Assembly (NCBI GenBank): GCA_029782135.1
Contig: JAKOVI010000152.1
Location: forward strand, 1 to 36,563
Reading direction: 5' to 3'
Length of the DNA: 36,563 nt
DNA from: Bacillota bacterium
GTDB taxonomy: Bacteria > Bacillota > UBA4882 > UBA10575
The notes below the pieces were generated by a model. That model saw only the letters and a list, made by a program, of their open reading frames with translations. It did not search any database and had not been told where the DNA came from. Position numbers and translations under genes: made by a program. Position 1 is the first letter of the stretch; each line of letters opens with the position of its first letter. Below, piece after piece: positions 23,044-30,442 of the stretch.

Positions 23044-23616
23044 ATGAGGCGTAAGTTCTGCCTTTTGCTTATATTATTGTTCTTAATTTTCCCGTCAACC
23101 ATGACGGCCAACTCGCTCTGGACGGAGCGGAGCGGTTCCTACTTTATTAAACCGGTGCGCCGGTTTGCCGTCGGCGAGTTGTTGACGATCATCATTTCCG
23201 AACAGGCGTCGGCCACTTCGCGGACCGGGGCCAATACCGGTGAAGAGAGTTCGTTGGTGGTCGGTCCCGGCGCCGGTGTTTTGACGAACATTCTCCCTTA
23301 TTTGCAGGCATCGGTGGAGAATAACTACGGCGCGTCGGCCGGTACCAATAAAACCGGCAGTTTAAAAGCGCAGTTGACCGTCAGAATTGTCGCGGTTGAT
23401 GAACATGGCAATCTCAGCTTCGAAGGAAGTAAAGAGATCAAAGTGAACGAAGATTTACAGAAACTAACCTTTGTCGGGACGGTGCGGTCGGAAGATGTGC
23501 GGCCGGATAATACGGTTTATTCGACTTATGTCGCGGATGCGCGCATCGATTATCTCGGCAATGATCACGCCACGAAAAAGGGCCTGCTCACCAGGGCTAT
23601 TGACTGGTTGTTCTAA
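23044..23616 (+). CDS. flgH: Flagellar L-ring protein FlgH
   Basis: A 190-aa protein that forms the L ring, the bushing of the rod in the outer membrane. The family blocks NSLWTERSGSYF, RRFAVGELLTIIISEQASA, LKAQLTVRIVAVDEHGNLSF, GSKEIKVNEDLQKLTFVGTV and VRSEDVRPDNTVYSTYVADA are all clear. The signal peptide (MRRKFCLLLILLFLIFPSTM, cleavage near TA-N) has no cysteine at the cleavage site, whereas E. coli FlgH is a lipoprotein; the only early cysteine is C6. The mature protein therefore seems not to be lipidated. The start follows the flgA stop by one base, with GGTGGAGGTGGAG as ribosome site. Confidence 0.95.
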   Translation: MRRKFCLLLILLFLIFPSTMTANSLWTERSGSYFIKPVRRFAVGELLTIIISEQASATSRTGANTGEESSLVVGPGAGVLTNILPYLQASVENNYGASAGTNKTGSLKAQLTVRIVAVDEHGNLSFEGSKEIKVNEDLQKLTFVGTVRSEDVRPDNTVYSTYVADARIDYLGNDHATKKGLLTRAIDWLF

Positions 23617-23635
23617 GAGGCGAGGAGTGGTTGGC

Positions 23636-24751
23636 TTGTTGAAGAGAAAGGGGCTTTTTCTCCTTAGCTTTCTATTGGTGCTCATCTTGAGTGCGCAAGT
23701 TCGCCCGGCGGTTGCCCAAGAGGGTGCGCTGACCGCCCGGATTAAGGATCTGGCGCGTTTACAGGAAGACCGTGCGAATCAACTGACCGGTTTCGGGCTG
23801 GTGGTAGGTCTGAACGGGACCGGCGACCAGCAGGGCTACGCGGTGGAGATGGTCCAAAATTTCCTGGCCCATCACGGTTTTGTCTCAAACGATCCGCGGA
23901 TCAATTTACGCGTGCGGAACGCCGCTGCGGTTGCGCTCTCCGCCACTTTACCCCCGTACCGCCGGAGCGGTGACACCATCGAGGTGACCGTCTCTTCCCT
24001 GGGTGATGCGAAGAGCCTGCAAGGGGGAGTGTTGCTGCAATCGCCTTTAACCGGCGCCGACGGGAAAGTTTACGCGGTGGCGCAGGGACCGGTGGTGGTC
24101 AGTGCTTCTCCGGCCACCGGAAACAGAGGCAACCGGCAAACCGTTAACCAGCCGACGGTTGCGCTTGTCCAGGCGATCGTAGAACGGGAAGTGCCGGTTG
24201 AACGGGAGGAGCACAATGTTTTACGGTGGGTGTTGTTTGAACCCGATTTTTCGACCGCCAGTATGATGGCGCAAGCGATTAACAAGTATTGGGGGGCGGA
24301 GATTGCTTTCCCTGAGAACAAGGCAGACATACGGGTTGAGATCCCGGAGGAGTACCGGCTGAATCCGGTGGAGTTTATTGCCGCACTTGAAACGATACCG
24401 GTCACCCGGGATCATGTTGCCAAAGTTATTGTTAACCCGCGGGCGGGGACGGTCGTCTTTGATGGCAAAGTCCGGATTGCCCCGGTGGCGGTGACACGGG
24501 GGAATATTACCGTCAACGTCAGTAACCAGCCGGGGGTTTCCCAACCCCAGCCGCAATCCGGCGGGCAGGTGGCGGGAAATACACCGGAGGCCCCGGACCA
24601 GGGCCCGCTGGTCGCGCTGACGGCCGGGACAACCCTGGAAGAGATGGTGAGAGCCCTTAATGCAGTTGGCGCCACCCCGCAAGAGATTATCAATCTTATT
24701 ATTGCCATTGAAGAGGCTGGCGCCTTGTATGGAATCCTGGAGATCAGATAA
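23636..24751 (+). CDS. flgI: Flagellar P-ring protein FlgI
   Basis: A 371-aa periplasmic protein that forms the P ring around the rod. After a signal peptide ending RPAVA-Q come the family blocks ARIKDLARLQEDRANQLTGF, GLVVGLNGTGDQQ, NAAAVALSATLPPYRRSGD, IEVTVSSLGDAKSLQGGVLL and VIVNPRAGTVVFDGKVRI. The C-terminal LEEMVRALNAVGATPQEIIN is also typical. TTG 23636 is preferred because AGGAG lies eight bases upstream; the longer in-frame extension would run back through flgH. A proline/glutamine-rich insert near residues 308-330 lies where other FlgI proteins are variable. Confidence 0.95.
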   Translation: MLKRKGLFLLSFLLVLILSAQVRPAVAQEGALTARIKDLARLQEDRANQLTGFGLVVGLNGTGDQQGYAVEMVQNFLAHHGFVSNDPRINLRVRNAAAVALSATLPPYRRSGDTIEVTVSSLGDAKSLQGGVLLQSPLTGADGKVYAVAQGPVVVSASPATGNRGNRQTVNQPTVALVQAIVEREVPVEREEHNVLRWVLFEPDFSTASMMAQAINKYWGAEIAFPENKADIRVEIPEEYRLNPVEFIAALETIPVTRDHVAKVIVNPRAGTVVFDGKVRIAPVAVTRGNITVNVSNQPGVSQPQPQSGGQVAGNTPEAPDQGPLVALTAGTTLEEMVRALNAVGATPQEIINLIIAIEEAGALYGILEIR

Positions 24752-24838
24752 AGATAAACCTGCCAATAACGATGGCGTTGTTGGCGATGACCGCACTACG
24801 GACAACGCCGATTGTCGAAATAGAGGAGCGAAAGCACG

Positions 24839-25126
24839 ATGGAGATGAAAGTCAATCCGGTTCCTTTTTCCGGCCGGACGGTAACTTCACAACCGGTCAA
24901 AGAAGACCAGCAATTAAAAGCAAAGTGCCGGGAGTTTGAAGCAATTTTACTGAAACAACTGGTGGAGGCGATGCAAGGGGAGACCGGGCTTTTTGGCCAG
25001 GGGCTGCAGGGTGATTATTTCCGTAGTCTCTTTGCGGAGGAAATGGCAAAGGAACTGGCGAAAGATCCGGGGATGGGTTTGGCGGAGAGCCTTTACCGGG
25101 CGTTAATGGCGACCCGGCAAGACTAG
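24839..25126 (+). CDS. flgJ: Flagellar rod-binding protein, FlgJ N-terminal domain only
   Basis: A 95-aa protein equal to the rod-capping domain of FlgJ: KCREFEAILLKQLVEAMQ, GDYFRSLFAEEMAKELA and GMGLAESLYRAL. It helps the rod to polymerise. The C-terminal muramidase domain of gammaproteobacterial FlgJ is missing, as in many other phyla where a separate enzyme cuts the wall. GAGGAGC precedes ATG 24839. Last gene of the flagellar series. Confidence 0.88.
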   Translation: MEMKVNPVPFSGRTVTSQPVKEDQQLKAKCREFEAILLKQLVEAMQGETGLFGQGLQGDYFRSLFAEEMAKELAKDPGMGLAESLYRALMATRQD

Positions 25127-25274
25127 CGATCTGTTTGTTTCGCCGCTCAACAGACGATCTTCCGGTCCGCCGGTAACGTTAAATCCATACCAGACGAAAG
25201 GAAAGCAGGGGAACTTCAGAAAAAGTTCGGCGTTTACTTGTTACATAGATCGATCTAAATAAGGGGGATCAATC

Positions 25275-26024
25275 TTGAAAGAAAAAAGACAACCGCTCAC
25301 CTGGCTCACCGGTCTGCTCTTCAGTGAGGATGTCTATAAGCGAATCGGTGCTTATTTATTAACAGGCTTCATCCTTTTTGCGATTGCGTGGGCTATCGCT
25401 TATTTTGCGCTGGGCGAAAGCGTCCTGAAAAACACCCTTTTAGTGGATAAATTATTTGGAATTAAAGGTTCGGCGACGATCGGTGAAAAATGGGAAGCAC
25501 GCCTGGGCGAAACTTTTAAGCTCTTTAAAAAGGAATACAAAACGGAGGACGTCGTTAATAATTGGGGGAATATCCTGCTGGTTACCTTAAAGGTCTTCCT
25601 CCATCATGCCGTCGTTGTTCTGCTCTTCATCTTCCTGTTAAACCGTTTCCGGATTGGCCGTTTTCCGCTCGGCTTGTTCTATTACCTGCTCTATACGGTT
25701 CTGATCGGGATTGTGGTGGGGACCAACTCCTATCCCTATCCGGCACAAGGGTTAACGCGCTTAGGAGCATTGGTTACCTTCTTCCGTTTTGGGTTATGGG
25801 TCTGGTTTTCTTATGGGTTGCTCCTGGCGGCGACGGCCAATTGGACCTGGCTGAAGACTGACTCCTTGCTTGATGATGCCTGGCAGCGAGAGGGTAAGTT
25901 CTGGTCCTGGCCGCACCTGATGAGTGATGAGAAGGAAGTGCTCATTTTCGGGCTCTTGTTCCTGCTGGTCTCCAGCTTTGCGGAAGCAAGGTTGATCGTC
26001 TACTATGGTCGCCATTTACTTTAA
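25275..26024 (+). CDS. Polytopic membrane protein of unknown function (weakly SpoIIM-like)
   Basis: A 249-aa protein with about five hydrophobic segments (roughly 24-46, 100-122, 130-150, 165-185, 215-240) and a charged loop after the first. The pattern NILLVTLKVFLHHAVVV... with LLNRF and a final SSFAEARL is loosely like the SpoIIM/DUF95 fold. If it were SpoIIM, it would complete the engulfment complex with SpoIID, but the match is too weak to name it. ATAAGGGGGATC precedes TTG 25275. It lies 148 bases after flgJ and has its own terminator; no clear promoter was seen. Confidence 0.55.
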   Translation: MKEKRQPLTWLTGLLFSEDVYKRIGAYLLTGFILFAIAWAIAYFALGESVLKNTLLVDKLFGIKGSATIGEKWEARLGETFKLFKKEYKTEDVVNNWGNILLVTLKVFLHHAVVVLLFIFLLNRFRIGRFPLGLFYYLLYTVLIGIVVGTNSYPYPAQGLTRLGALVTFFRFGLWVWFSYGLLLAATANWTWLKTDSLLDDAWQREGKFWSWPHLMSDEKEVLIFGLLFLLVSSFAEARLIVYYGRHLL

Positions 26025-26056
26025 GCTATAGTATAAGGTAAAGCCGGTAAACGCTG

Positions 26057-26084
26057 CACAGCCCGGAACGCCGGGCTGTGTTTT
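26057..26084 (+). terminator. Terminator of the membrane protein gene
   Basis: CACAGCCCGG pairs with CCGGGCTGTG around the loop AACG, followed by TTTT. Confidence 0.85.
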
Positions 26085-26120
26085 GCATATACTATATGTA
26101 CTTAAATTAGTGAGGTTGCG

Positions 26121-26738
26121 ATGGCAGAACATTATTATACGGCACATCCTGAATCGAAGCATGATCCGGGTCAGTTTACGACCATAATTCGGGGCCGGGA
26201 GTTTACCTTTCAAACCGATGCCGGGGTCTTTTCCCGGGCCCGTCTGGACCCGGGTTCGCGCTTGCTGATTGAGAGCCTGGAACTGGCAGGGGTCACTGCG
26301 CCCTTGGATCTGGGCTGCGGGTATGGTCCGGTCGGGCTGGCGATCGCCCGTGAACTGCCCGGCCGGGACGTTTACATGAGCGATCTCAACCAGCGGGCGG
26401 TTGAACTGGCGGCCGTGAATGCGCGCCTTAACGGGATCAACAATGTAGTGATCAAACAGGGGGACGGTTTTACCCCCTGGGCTGAATTGCTGGCCGGCGG
26501 GTTCAAGTTTGATCTGGTTGTGACCAACCCTCCCCTCCGTGCCGGGAAGCAGACCGTCCTGCAACTCTTTCGTGATGCCTATACCCATTTGGCACCTGGC
26601 GGTCAGTTATGGGCCGTCATCCGGACCAGTCAGGGAGCGAAGAGTTATCTCCGGGAGCTGGAAGCGATCTTCGGCTCTGCTGCCGGGGTGGCGATCAAGA
26701 GCGGTTACCGGGTGCTGCGGGCGGAAAAAGCCCATTGA
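26121..26738 (+). CDS. Class I methyltransferase, YbxB/RsmC-like
   Basis: A 205-aa SAM-dependent methyltransferase. HYYTAHPESKHDP and FQTDAGVFSRARLDPGSRLL form the typical N-terminus of YbxB-type proteins, related to the catalytic half of the 16S rRNA guanine-N2 methyltransferase RsmC. Motif I is DLGCGYGP (63-70) and the catalytic NPPLR motif is at 136-140, the signature of N-methylation of an exocyclic amine in RNA, DNA or protein. A target in rRNA is likely but not proven. GTGAGG precedes ATG 26121. Its stop lies within the promoter of the following tRNA. Confidence 0.85.
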   Translation: MAEHYYTAHPESKHDPGQFTTIIRGREFTFQTDAGVFSRARLDPGSRLLIESLELAGVTAPLDLGCGYGPVGLAIARELPGRDVYMSDLNQRAVELAAVNARLNGINNVVIKQGDGFTPWAELLAGGFKFDLVVTNPPLRAGKQTVLQLFRDAYTHLAPGGQLWAVIRTSQGAKSYLRELEAIFGSAAGVAIKSGYRVLRAEKAH

Positions 26739-26763
26739 CTTAACGCAAAATTTGCCGTATACT
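26735..26763 (+). promoter_or_regulatory. Sigma-A promoter of tRNA-Pro
   Basis: TTGACT (26735-26740), 17 bases, TATACT (26758-26763). The -35 overlaps the methyltransferase stop codon. Confidence 0.85.
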
Positions 26764-26776
26764 AATATGTGCTGTT

Positions 26777-26853
26777 CGGGGTGTGGCGCAGCTTGGCAGC
26801 GCGTCTGCTTTGGGAGCAGAAGGCCCTGGGTTCAAATCCCAGCACCCCGACCA
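26777..26853 (+). tRNA. tRNA-Pro (TGG anticodon)
   Basis: The 77-nt cloverleaf has acceptor CGGGGTG/CACCCCG, D arm GCGCAGCTTGGCAGCGC, anticodon stem TCTGC/GCAGA with loop TTTGGGA (anticodon TGG), T loop TTCAAAT and an encoded CCA. Confidence 0.96.
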
Positions 26854-26885
26854 TCTTAAATTGAAGCAGCGGTAAAGGTTTATTC

Positions 26886-26915
26886 TTGACAACCGCCTTC
26901 CTGATCAATTATAAT
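26886..26915 (+). promoter_or_regulatory. Sigma-A promoter of tRNA-Gly
   Basis: Perfect TTGACA (26886-26891) and TATAAT (26910-26915) separated by 18 bases. Confidence 0.85.
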
Positions 26916-26933
26916 CTTATTTGCCCACTAAAT

Positions 26934-27009
26934 GCGGGAATAGCTCAGTTGGCAGAGCGTCAGCCTTCCAAGCTGAATGTCGCGGGTTCGATTCCCGTTT
27001 CCCGCTCCA
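26934..27009 (+). tRNA. tRNA-Gly (TCC anticodon)
   Basis: The 76-nt cloverleaf has acceptor GCGGGAA/TTCCCGC, D arm GCTCAGTTGGCAGAGC, anticodon stem TCAGC/GCTGA with loop CTTCCAA (anticodon TCC), T loop TTCGATT and an encoded CCA. Confidence 0.96.
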
Positions 27010-27022
27010 TTATTCGAATCCG

Positions 27023-27054
27023 AAAAGACTTTCTGACAAGAAAGTCTTTTTTTT
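27023..27054 (+). terminator. Terminator of tRNA-Gly
   Basis: AAAAGACTTTCT pairs with AGAAAGTCTTTT around GACA, followed by more T. Confidence 0.92.
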
Positions 27055-27156
27055 GTGCAGACGTGAGTCTTCTGCAAGCCGGCTAACCCTCCAGTGTCGA
27101 GCGTTTTCATAAGCCAATTTCTAACTTAATCACCTGATGCTTCTTCTTCCTATAAA

Positions 27157-27186
27157 TTGACAAGTTGTTAGTAAAAAGATTATAAT
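27157..27186 (+). promoter_or_regulatory. Sigma-A promoter of the small membrane peptide and secDF
   Basis: Perfect TTGACA (27157-27162) and TATAAT (27181-27186) with 18 bases between. It should drive the 44-aa gene and, with no terminator seen between, secD and secF. Confidence 0.85.
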
Positions 27187-27221
27187 GTTAAAAGGTTGTC
27201 CAGATGGAAGGAGGAGCTGGC

Positions 27222-27356
27222 GTGGGAGAATCTTTGATTGTAACGCTTGTTGTCCTGTTTTATTTCGGATGTTTTTTTATTTTTACCCGAAAAGCGGAAA
27301 AAGAAGTCGAAGAATGGTATGCCGAGAAGGCGAAAACCAGTAAAAAATCCCGCTAA
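27222..27356 (+). CDS. 44-aa single-pass membrane peptide upstream of secD
   Basis: A short open frame beginning GTG at 27222 with AAGGAGGAG eight bases upstream. Residues 4-21 (SLIVTLVVLFYFGCFFIF) form one membrane helix, followed by a charged tail, TRKAEKEVEEWYAEKAKT. The strong promoter and ribosome site support a real gene. It is first in the probable secDF transcript; by position it recalls YajC, but no YajC motif is visible. Family unrecognised. Confidence 0.65.
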   Translation: MGESLIVTLVVLFYFGCFFIFTRKAEKEVEEWYAEKAKTSKKSR

Positions 27357-27448
27357 TTATCTTCAAGCGGAGGCGCTCGAAGCCAGTGGTTGAATCAGCA
27401 AGGAAAGAGTCAGATTTAAAAGGGGAGTAGAGGAAAGGGGGATTTTTA

Positions 27449-28993
27449 ATGACGCGGGCGCTGAAAAACAAGGCCTTGTTCATTTTGGCACTGGTCTTGG
27501 TGGTAACGATCTATGCGATTGTCCCGATCTTTAGCCCGAATTTGAAACAGTTATTCTTTAAAGGACAGGACCCGCTCCGCCGGGGGTTGGACCTGAAAGG
27601 CGGACTGGAAGTCATCCTGGCTCCCGATTACCGTGTGGAAAGCCGGGTTCTCTCCGAGATTCAGACCCATTTACTGAAAGAAATTAAGGAATTTGGGGTT
27701 ACGACCCCGAAAGTCTCTTTTTTAGGGAAGGCGAATGATAATAACCGCTATGAAGGGTTGGTTTTCCAATTTGCCTCCCAAGAGGATGCGGAAAGAGTGC
27801 TACGGGCGAAGGTCATCAAAGATAAATTAACCTGGCGGGCAGGGATTGAGGAAAAGAAGTTGCTCCTGAAGGCAGAACTTTCTCCAACTGAGCCGGGGAA
27901 TTTGCGGGTGGCAATCGAAGAAGATCCGGCCAACTTCCCGGCGGATGCCTTGTACCAGGCGAAGGTGATTATTGAGAACCGGATTAACGCAACCGGCTTG
28001 GCGGAGACAGTTGTCCGCCTGGACCAAAATAAAAACCGGATCGAAGTACAGCTTCCGGGGATTAAATCCCAGGAAGAGGCGGAGAGGCTGATTAAATCGA
28101 CGGGACGGTTGAATTTCCGCCTTAACGACCGGATCGTGATGTTTGGGACCGATTTGGAAGATGCCCAAGCAATGTTTGACTCGGAGAGAGGCGTGCCGGC
28201 CATTCAGCTCCGCTTTGGCAAAGTCGGGGCGAAGCTCTTTGAGCAGATCACGACCGAACATGTGAATGAAATCCTCGCGATTTACCTTGATGAGGATCTG
28301 TTGATGGCGCCGGTGATCTCCGAACCGATTCCGAACGGGAACGCCCAGATCACCCTTGGCAGCGGCTCAACGCTCCAAGATGCGAAGGATTATGCGATCT
28401 TGCTGAAGTCCGGGGCCTTTCCCCTCACCCTCCGTTCGGTGTTTGTGACGCAAGTCGCGCCGACGCTGGGGACGGAAACCGTTCGCTTAAGTCTGATTGC
28501 CGGGGCGATTGGGATCATCCTCGTTTTGTTCTACATGATCTTTAATTATGGGCGGATGGGCCTGGTAGCCGATCTGGCGTTAATCATCTATACACTGCTG
28601 GTTATCGGTTCCTTGGTCGCCTTCCGTGCCGTACTCACGCTGCCCGGAGTCGCCGGGTTGATTCTGGGGATTGGGATGGCGGTCGATGCCAATGTCATCA
28701 TCTTCGAGCGGATCAAAGATGAAAAACGCTCCGGCAAGGTGATGGGTTCAGCGCTAAAGGCCGGTTTTGAGCGCGCATTCACCACGATCGTCGACTCGAA
28801 TGTCACTACCTTGATTGTGGCGGCCGTTTTAAGTTATTTCGGGACCGGACCGGTGAAAGGTTTTGCCGTCACGCTCGCGCTGAGCATTGTGATCAGTATG
28901 TTTACGGCGATTATTGTTTCCCGGACTTTCCTGGAGATTTGGGTCAGCAAATCCCCGGATAAATTCCTGACTAAATATGGGGTTAGGGGGTGA
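27449..28993 (+). CDS. secD: Protein translocase subunit SecD
   Basis: A 514-aa inner-membrane protein that with SecF uses the proton gradient to pull exported proteins off SecYEG. TM1 (about 8-27) is followed by RRGLDLKGGLEVIL, the SecD D1 signature. A large external domain comes next, then five C-terminal helices containing VAGLILGIGMAVDANVIIFE and RIKDEKRSGK, the conserved TM4-TM5 block. GGAAAGGGGG precedes ATG 27449. The stop overlaps the secF start (GTGA), implying translational coupling. SecD and SecF are separate here; in many Bacillota they are fused. Confidence 0.96.
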   Translation: MTRALKNKALFILALVLVVTIYAIVPIFSPNLKQLFFKGQDPLRRGLDLKGGLEVILAPDYRVESRVLSEIQTHLLKEIKEFGVTTPKVSFLGKANDNNRYEGLVFQFASQEDAERVLRAKVIKDKLTWRAGIEEKKLLLKAELSPTEPGNLRVAIEEDPANFPADALYQAKVIIENRINATGLAETVVRLDQNKNRIEVQLPGIKSQEEAERLIKSTGRLNFRLNDRIVMFGTDLEDAQAMFDSERGVPAIQLRFGKVGAKLFEQITTEHVNEILAIYLDEDLLMAPVISEPIPNGNAQITLGSGSTLQDAKDYAILLKSGAFPLTLRSVFVTQVAPTLGTETVRLSLIAGAIGIILVLFYMIFNYGRMGLVADLALIIYTLLVIGSLVAFRAVLTLPGVAGLILGIGMAVDANVIIFERIKDEKRSGKVMGSALKAGFERAFTTIVDSNVTTLIVAAVLSYFGTGPVKGFAVTLALSIVISMFTAIIVSRTFLEIWVSKSPDKFLTKYGVRG

Positions 28994-29901
28994 AGCGCGT
29001 GAAGCTGATGCGTTACCGGAATATCCTTTTTCTCGTTTCGGTCCTGGCCGTCGTCTTCAGCATTACAGTCATCGCGCTCAAAGGGTTAAATTACGGGATT
29101 GACTTTACCGGCGGGACGAATATCCGGTTCCCACTGAAAGAATGGGTTACTTCCAGCGAGGTCATGAAGGCATTGGATACCGACGAGATCCGCCGGCTGG
29201 AGCTTGATTTCGGACCGCCTCAACCGTACAGCTATGTTGATTCCCAAACCGGGCGGCAACGCTATGGTGTCTTAATTACTTCCCGCTTTATGAACGAAGC
29301 GGAACAAGCAGCCGTCATTTCGGCCCTGGAAGCAGCCTTCGGAGCAAGCGGGGACGAATCCGCGCTCCAGATTAACCAGGTGGAGCCGATCATCGGGAAA
29401 GAATTACTGTTGAACGCCTTTTACGCCGTGCTGATCTCCTGGGCCTTAATCCTGGTCTATATGGCGTTTCGTTTTGAATTTAAATCCGGTGTGGCCGGAT
29501 TGCTCGCCCTCATCCATGATGTGCTTTGCGTCATGGGGATCTTTGCGCTGTTAGGGAAGCAGATTGATCTGAACTTTGTCGCGGCCATGCTGACCATTAT
29601 CGGTTATTCCATTAACAATACGATTGTGATCTTCGACCGGATCCGGGAGAACTTGCGGTTTAAAAAGCGCGATCAATCTTTTACCGATATTGCCGACCAC
29701 TCAGTTGTGCAGAGCGTGCGCCGGTCGCTGAACACAACAGCGACGACGGTCCTTCCCGTCTTTGCCCTGTACCTGCTGGGAAGCCCGTCGATCAAAGATT
29801 TCATGTTCGCTTTACTCGTCGGCTTATTGGTTGGTAATTACTCCTCCCTCTTTCTAACCACACCGTTCTGGTCGTTCTGGAAGACCGCCGAAGAGAAATG
29901 A
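28990..29901 (+). CDS. secF: Protein translocase subunit SecF
   Basis: A 303-aa partner of SecD with six membrane helices. TM1 (about 10-29) leads to LNYGIDFTGGTNIRF, the SecF signature, and the C-terminal part has YSINNTIVIFDRIRENLR and SLNTTATTVLPVFAL. GTG 28990 overlaps the secD stop by four bases. A terminator follows. Confidence 0.96.
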   Translation: MKRVKLMRYRNILFLVSVLAVVFSITVIALKGLNYGIDFTGGTNIRFPLKEWVTSSEVMKALDTDEIRRLELDFGPPQPYSYVDSQTGRQRYGVLITSRFMNEAEQAAVISALEAAFGASGDESALQINQVEPIIGKELLLNAFYAVLISWALILVYMAFRFEFKSGVAGLLALIHDVLCVMGIFALLGKQIDLNFVAAMLTIIGYSINNTIVIFDRIRENLRFKKRDQSFTDIADHSVVQSVRRSLNTTATTVLPVFALYLLGSPSIKDFMFALLVGLLVGNYSSLFLTTPFWSFWKTAEEK

Positions 29902-29953
29902 AGAAGGCGGGACGCCAGGCGACAGCGAAAGGTAAATAGGCTGATCCTGCCAG

Positions 29954-29986
29954 AGAAACCCTCTTTTCACCAAGAGGGTTTCTTTA
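29954..29986 (+). terminator. Terminator of the secDF unit
   Basis: AGAAACCCTCTT pairs with AAGAGGGTTTCT over six bases, followed by TT. Confidence 0.85.
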
Positions 29987-30097
29987 TATCCGCCGGTTGT
30001 TGCCGGAAAAACGGGCGGATTCATGGTACGATGGAGGAAACGGTTGGCGAATGCCGAATTGTAAAAACAACCGTTGTGCACGGACGGAGGTGGCTTA

Positions 30098-30442
30098 ATG
30101 CAAATCTTACTCTTGTTGACACTGGTCTTTGCGGTTTTGGTCGCGATTTTTGCCATCCAAAACGCGCATCTGGTGACGATTTATTTCCTAAAATGGCAGT
30201 TTGAAGCCTCATTGGGCTTGATTATCCTGTTTTCCTTATTAATCGGCGCCGTTTTGCTGGGCGTCTTTGATCTCATCAATCAAGCCAAGGTTAAATGGAA
30301 GAAGCCCTGGTGGAGGAGGGAGAAAAAAGAGACGCCGGCGGCGGAAGCAAACAGCGGAACCTGTGAAGCCGGCCCCGAACCGGTAAAGAATGACAAGCAT
30401 GGGAGTGAGCAAGATAACCCCCAAAAGTTGGAAGATCGTTAA
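30098..30442 (+). CDS. LapA-domain (DUF1049) inner-membrane protein
   Basis: A 114-aa protein with two membrane helices (about 2-24 and 41-65) in the DUF1049/LapA pattern: FAIQNAHLVTIYFLKWQFEA and LIILFSLLIGAVLLGV. A basic, tryptophan-rich stretch (KVKWKKPWWRREKK) and a polar tail follow. In E. coli LapA helps to control lipopolysaccharide synthesis; in Bacillota its role is unknown. ATG 30098 follows CGGAGGTGG. The last 53 bases overlap the proposed start of recJ. Confidence 0.75.
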   Translation: MQILLLLTLVFAVLVAIFAIQNAHLVTIYFLKWQFEASLGLIILFSLLIGAVLLGVFDLINQAKVKWKKPWWRREKKETPAAEANSGTCEAGPEPVKNDKHGSEQDNPQKLEDR

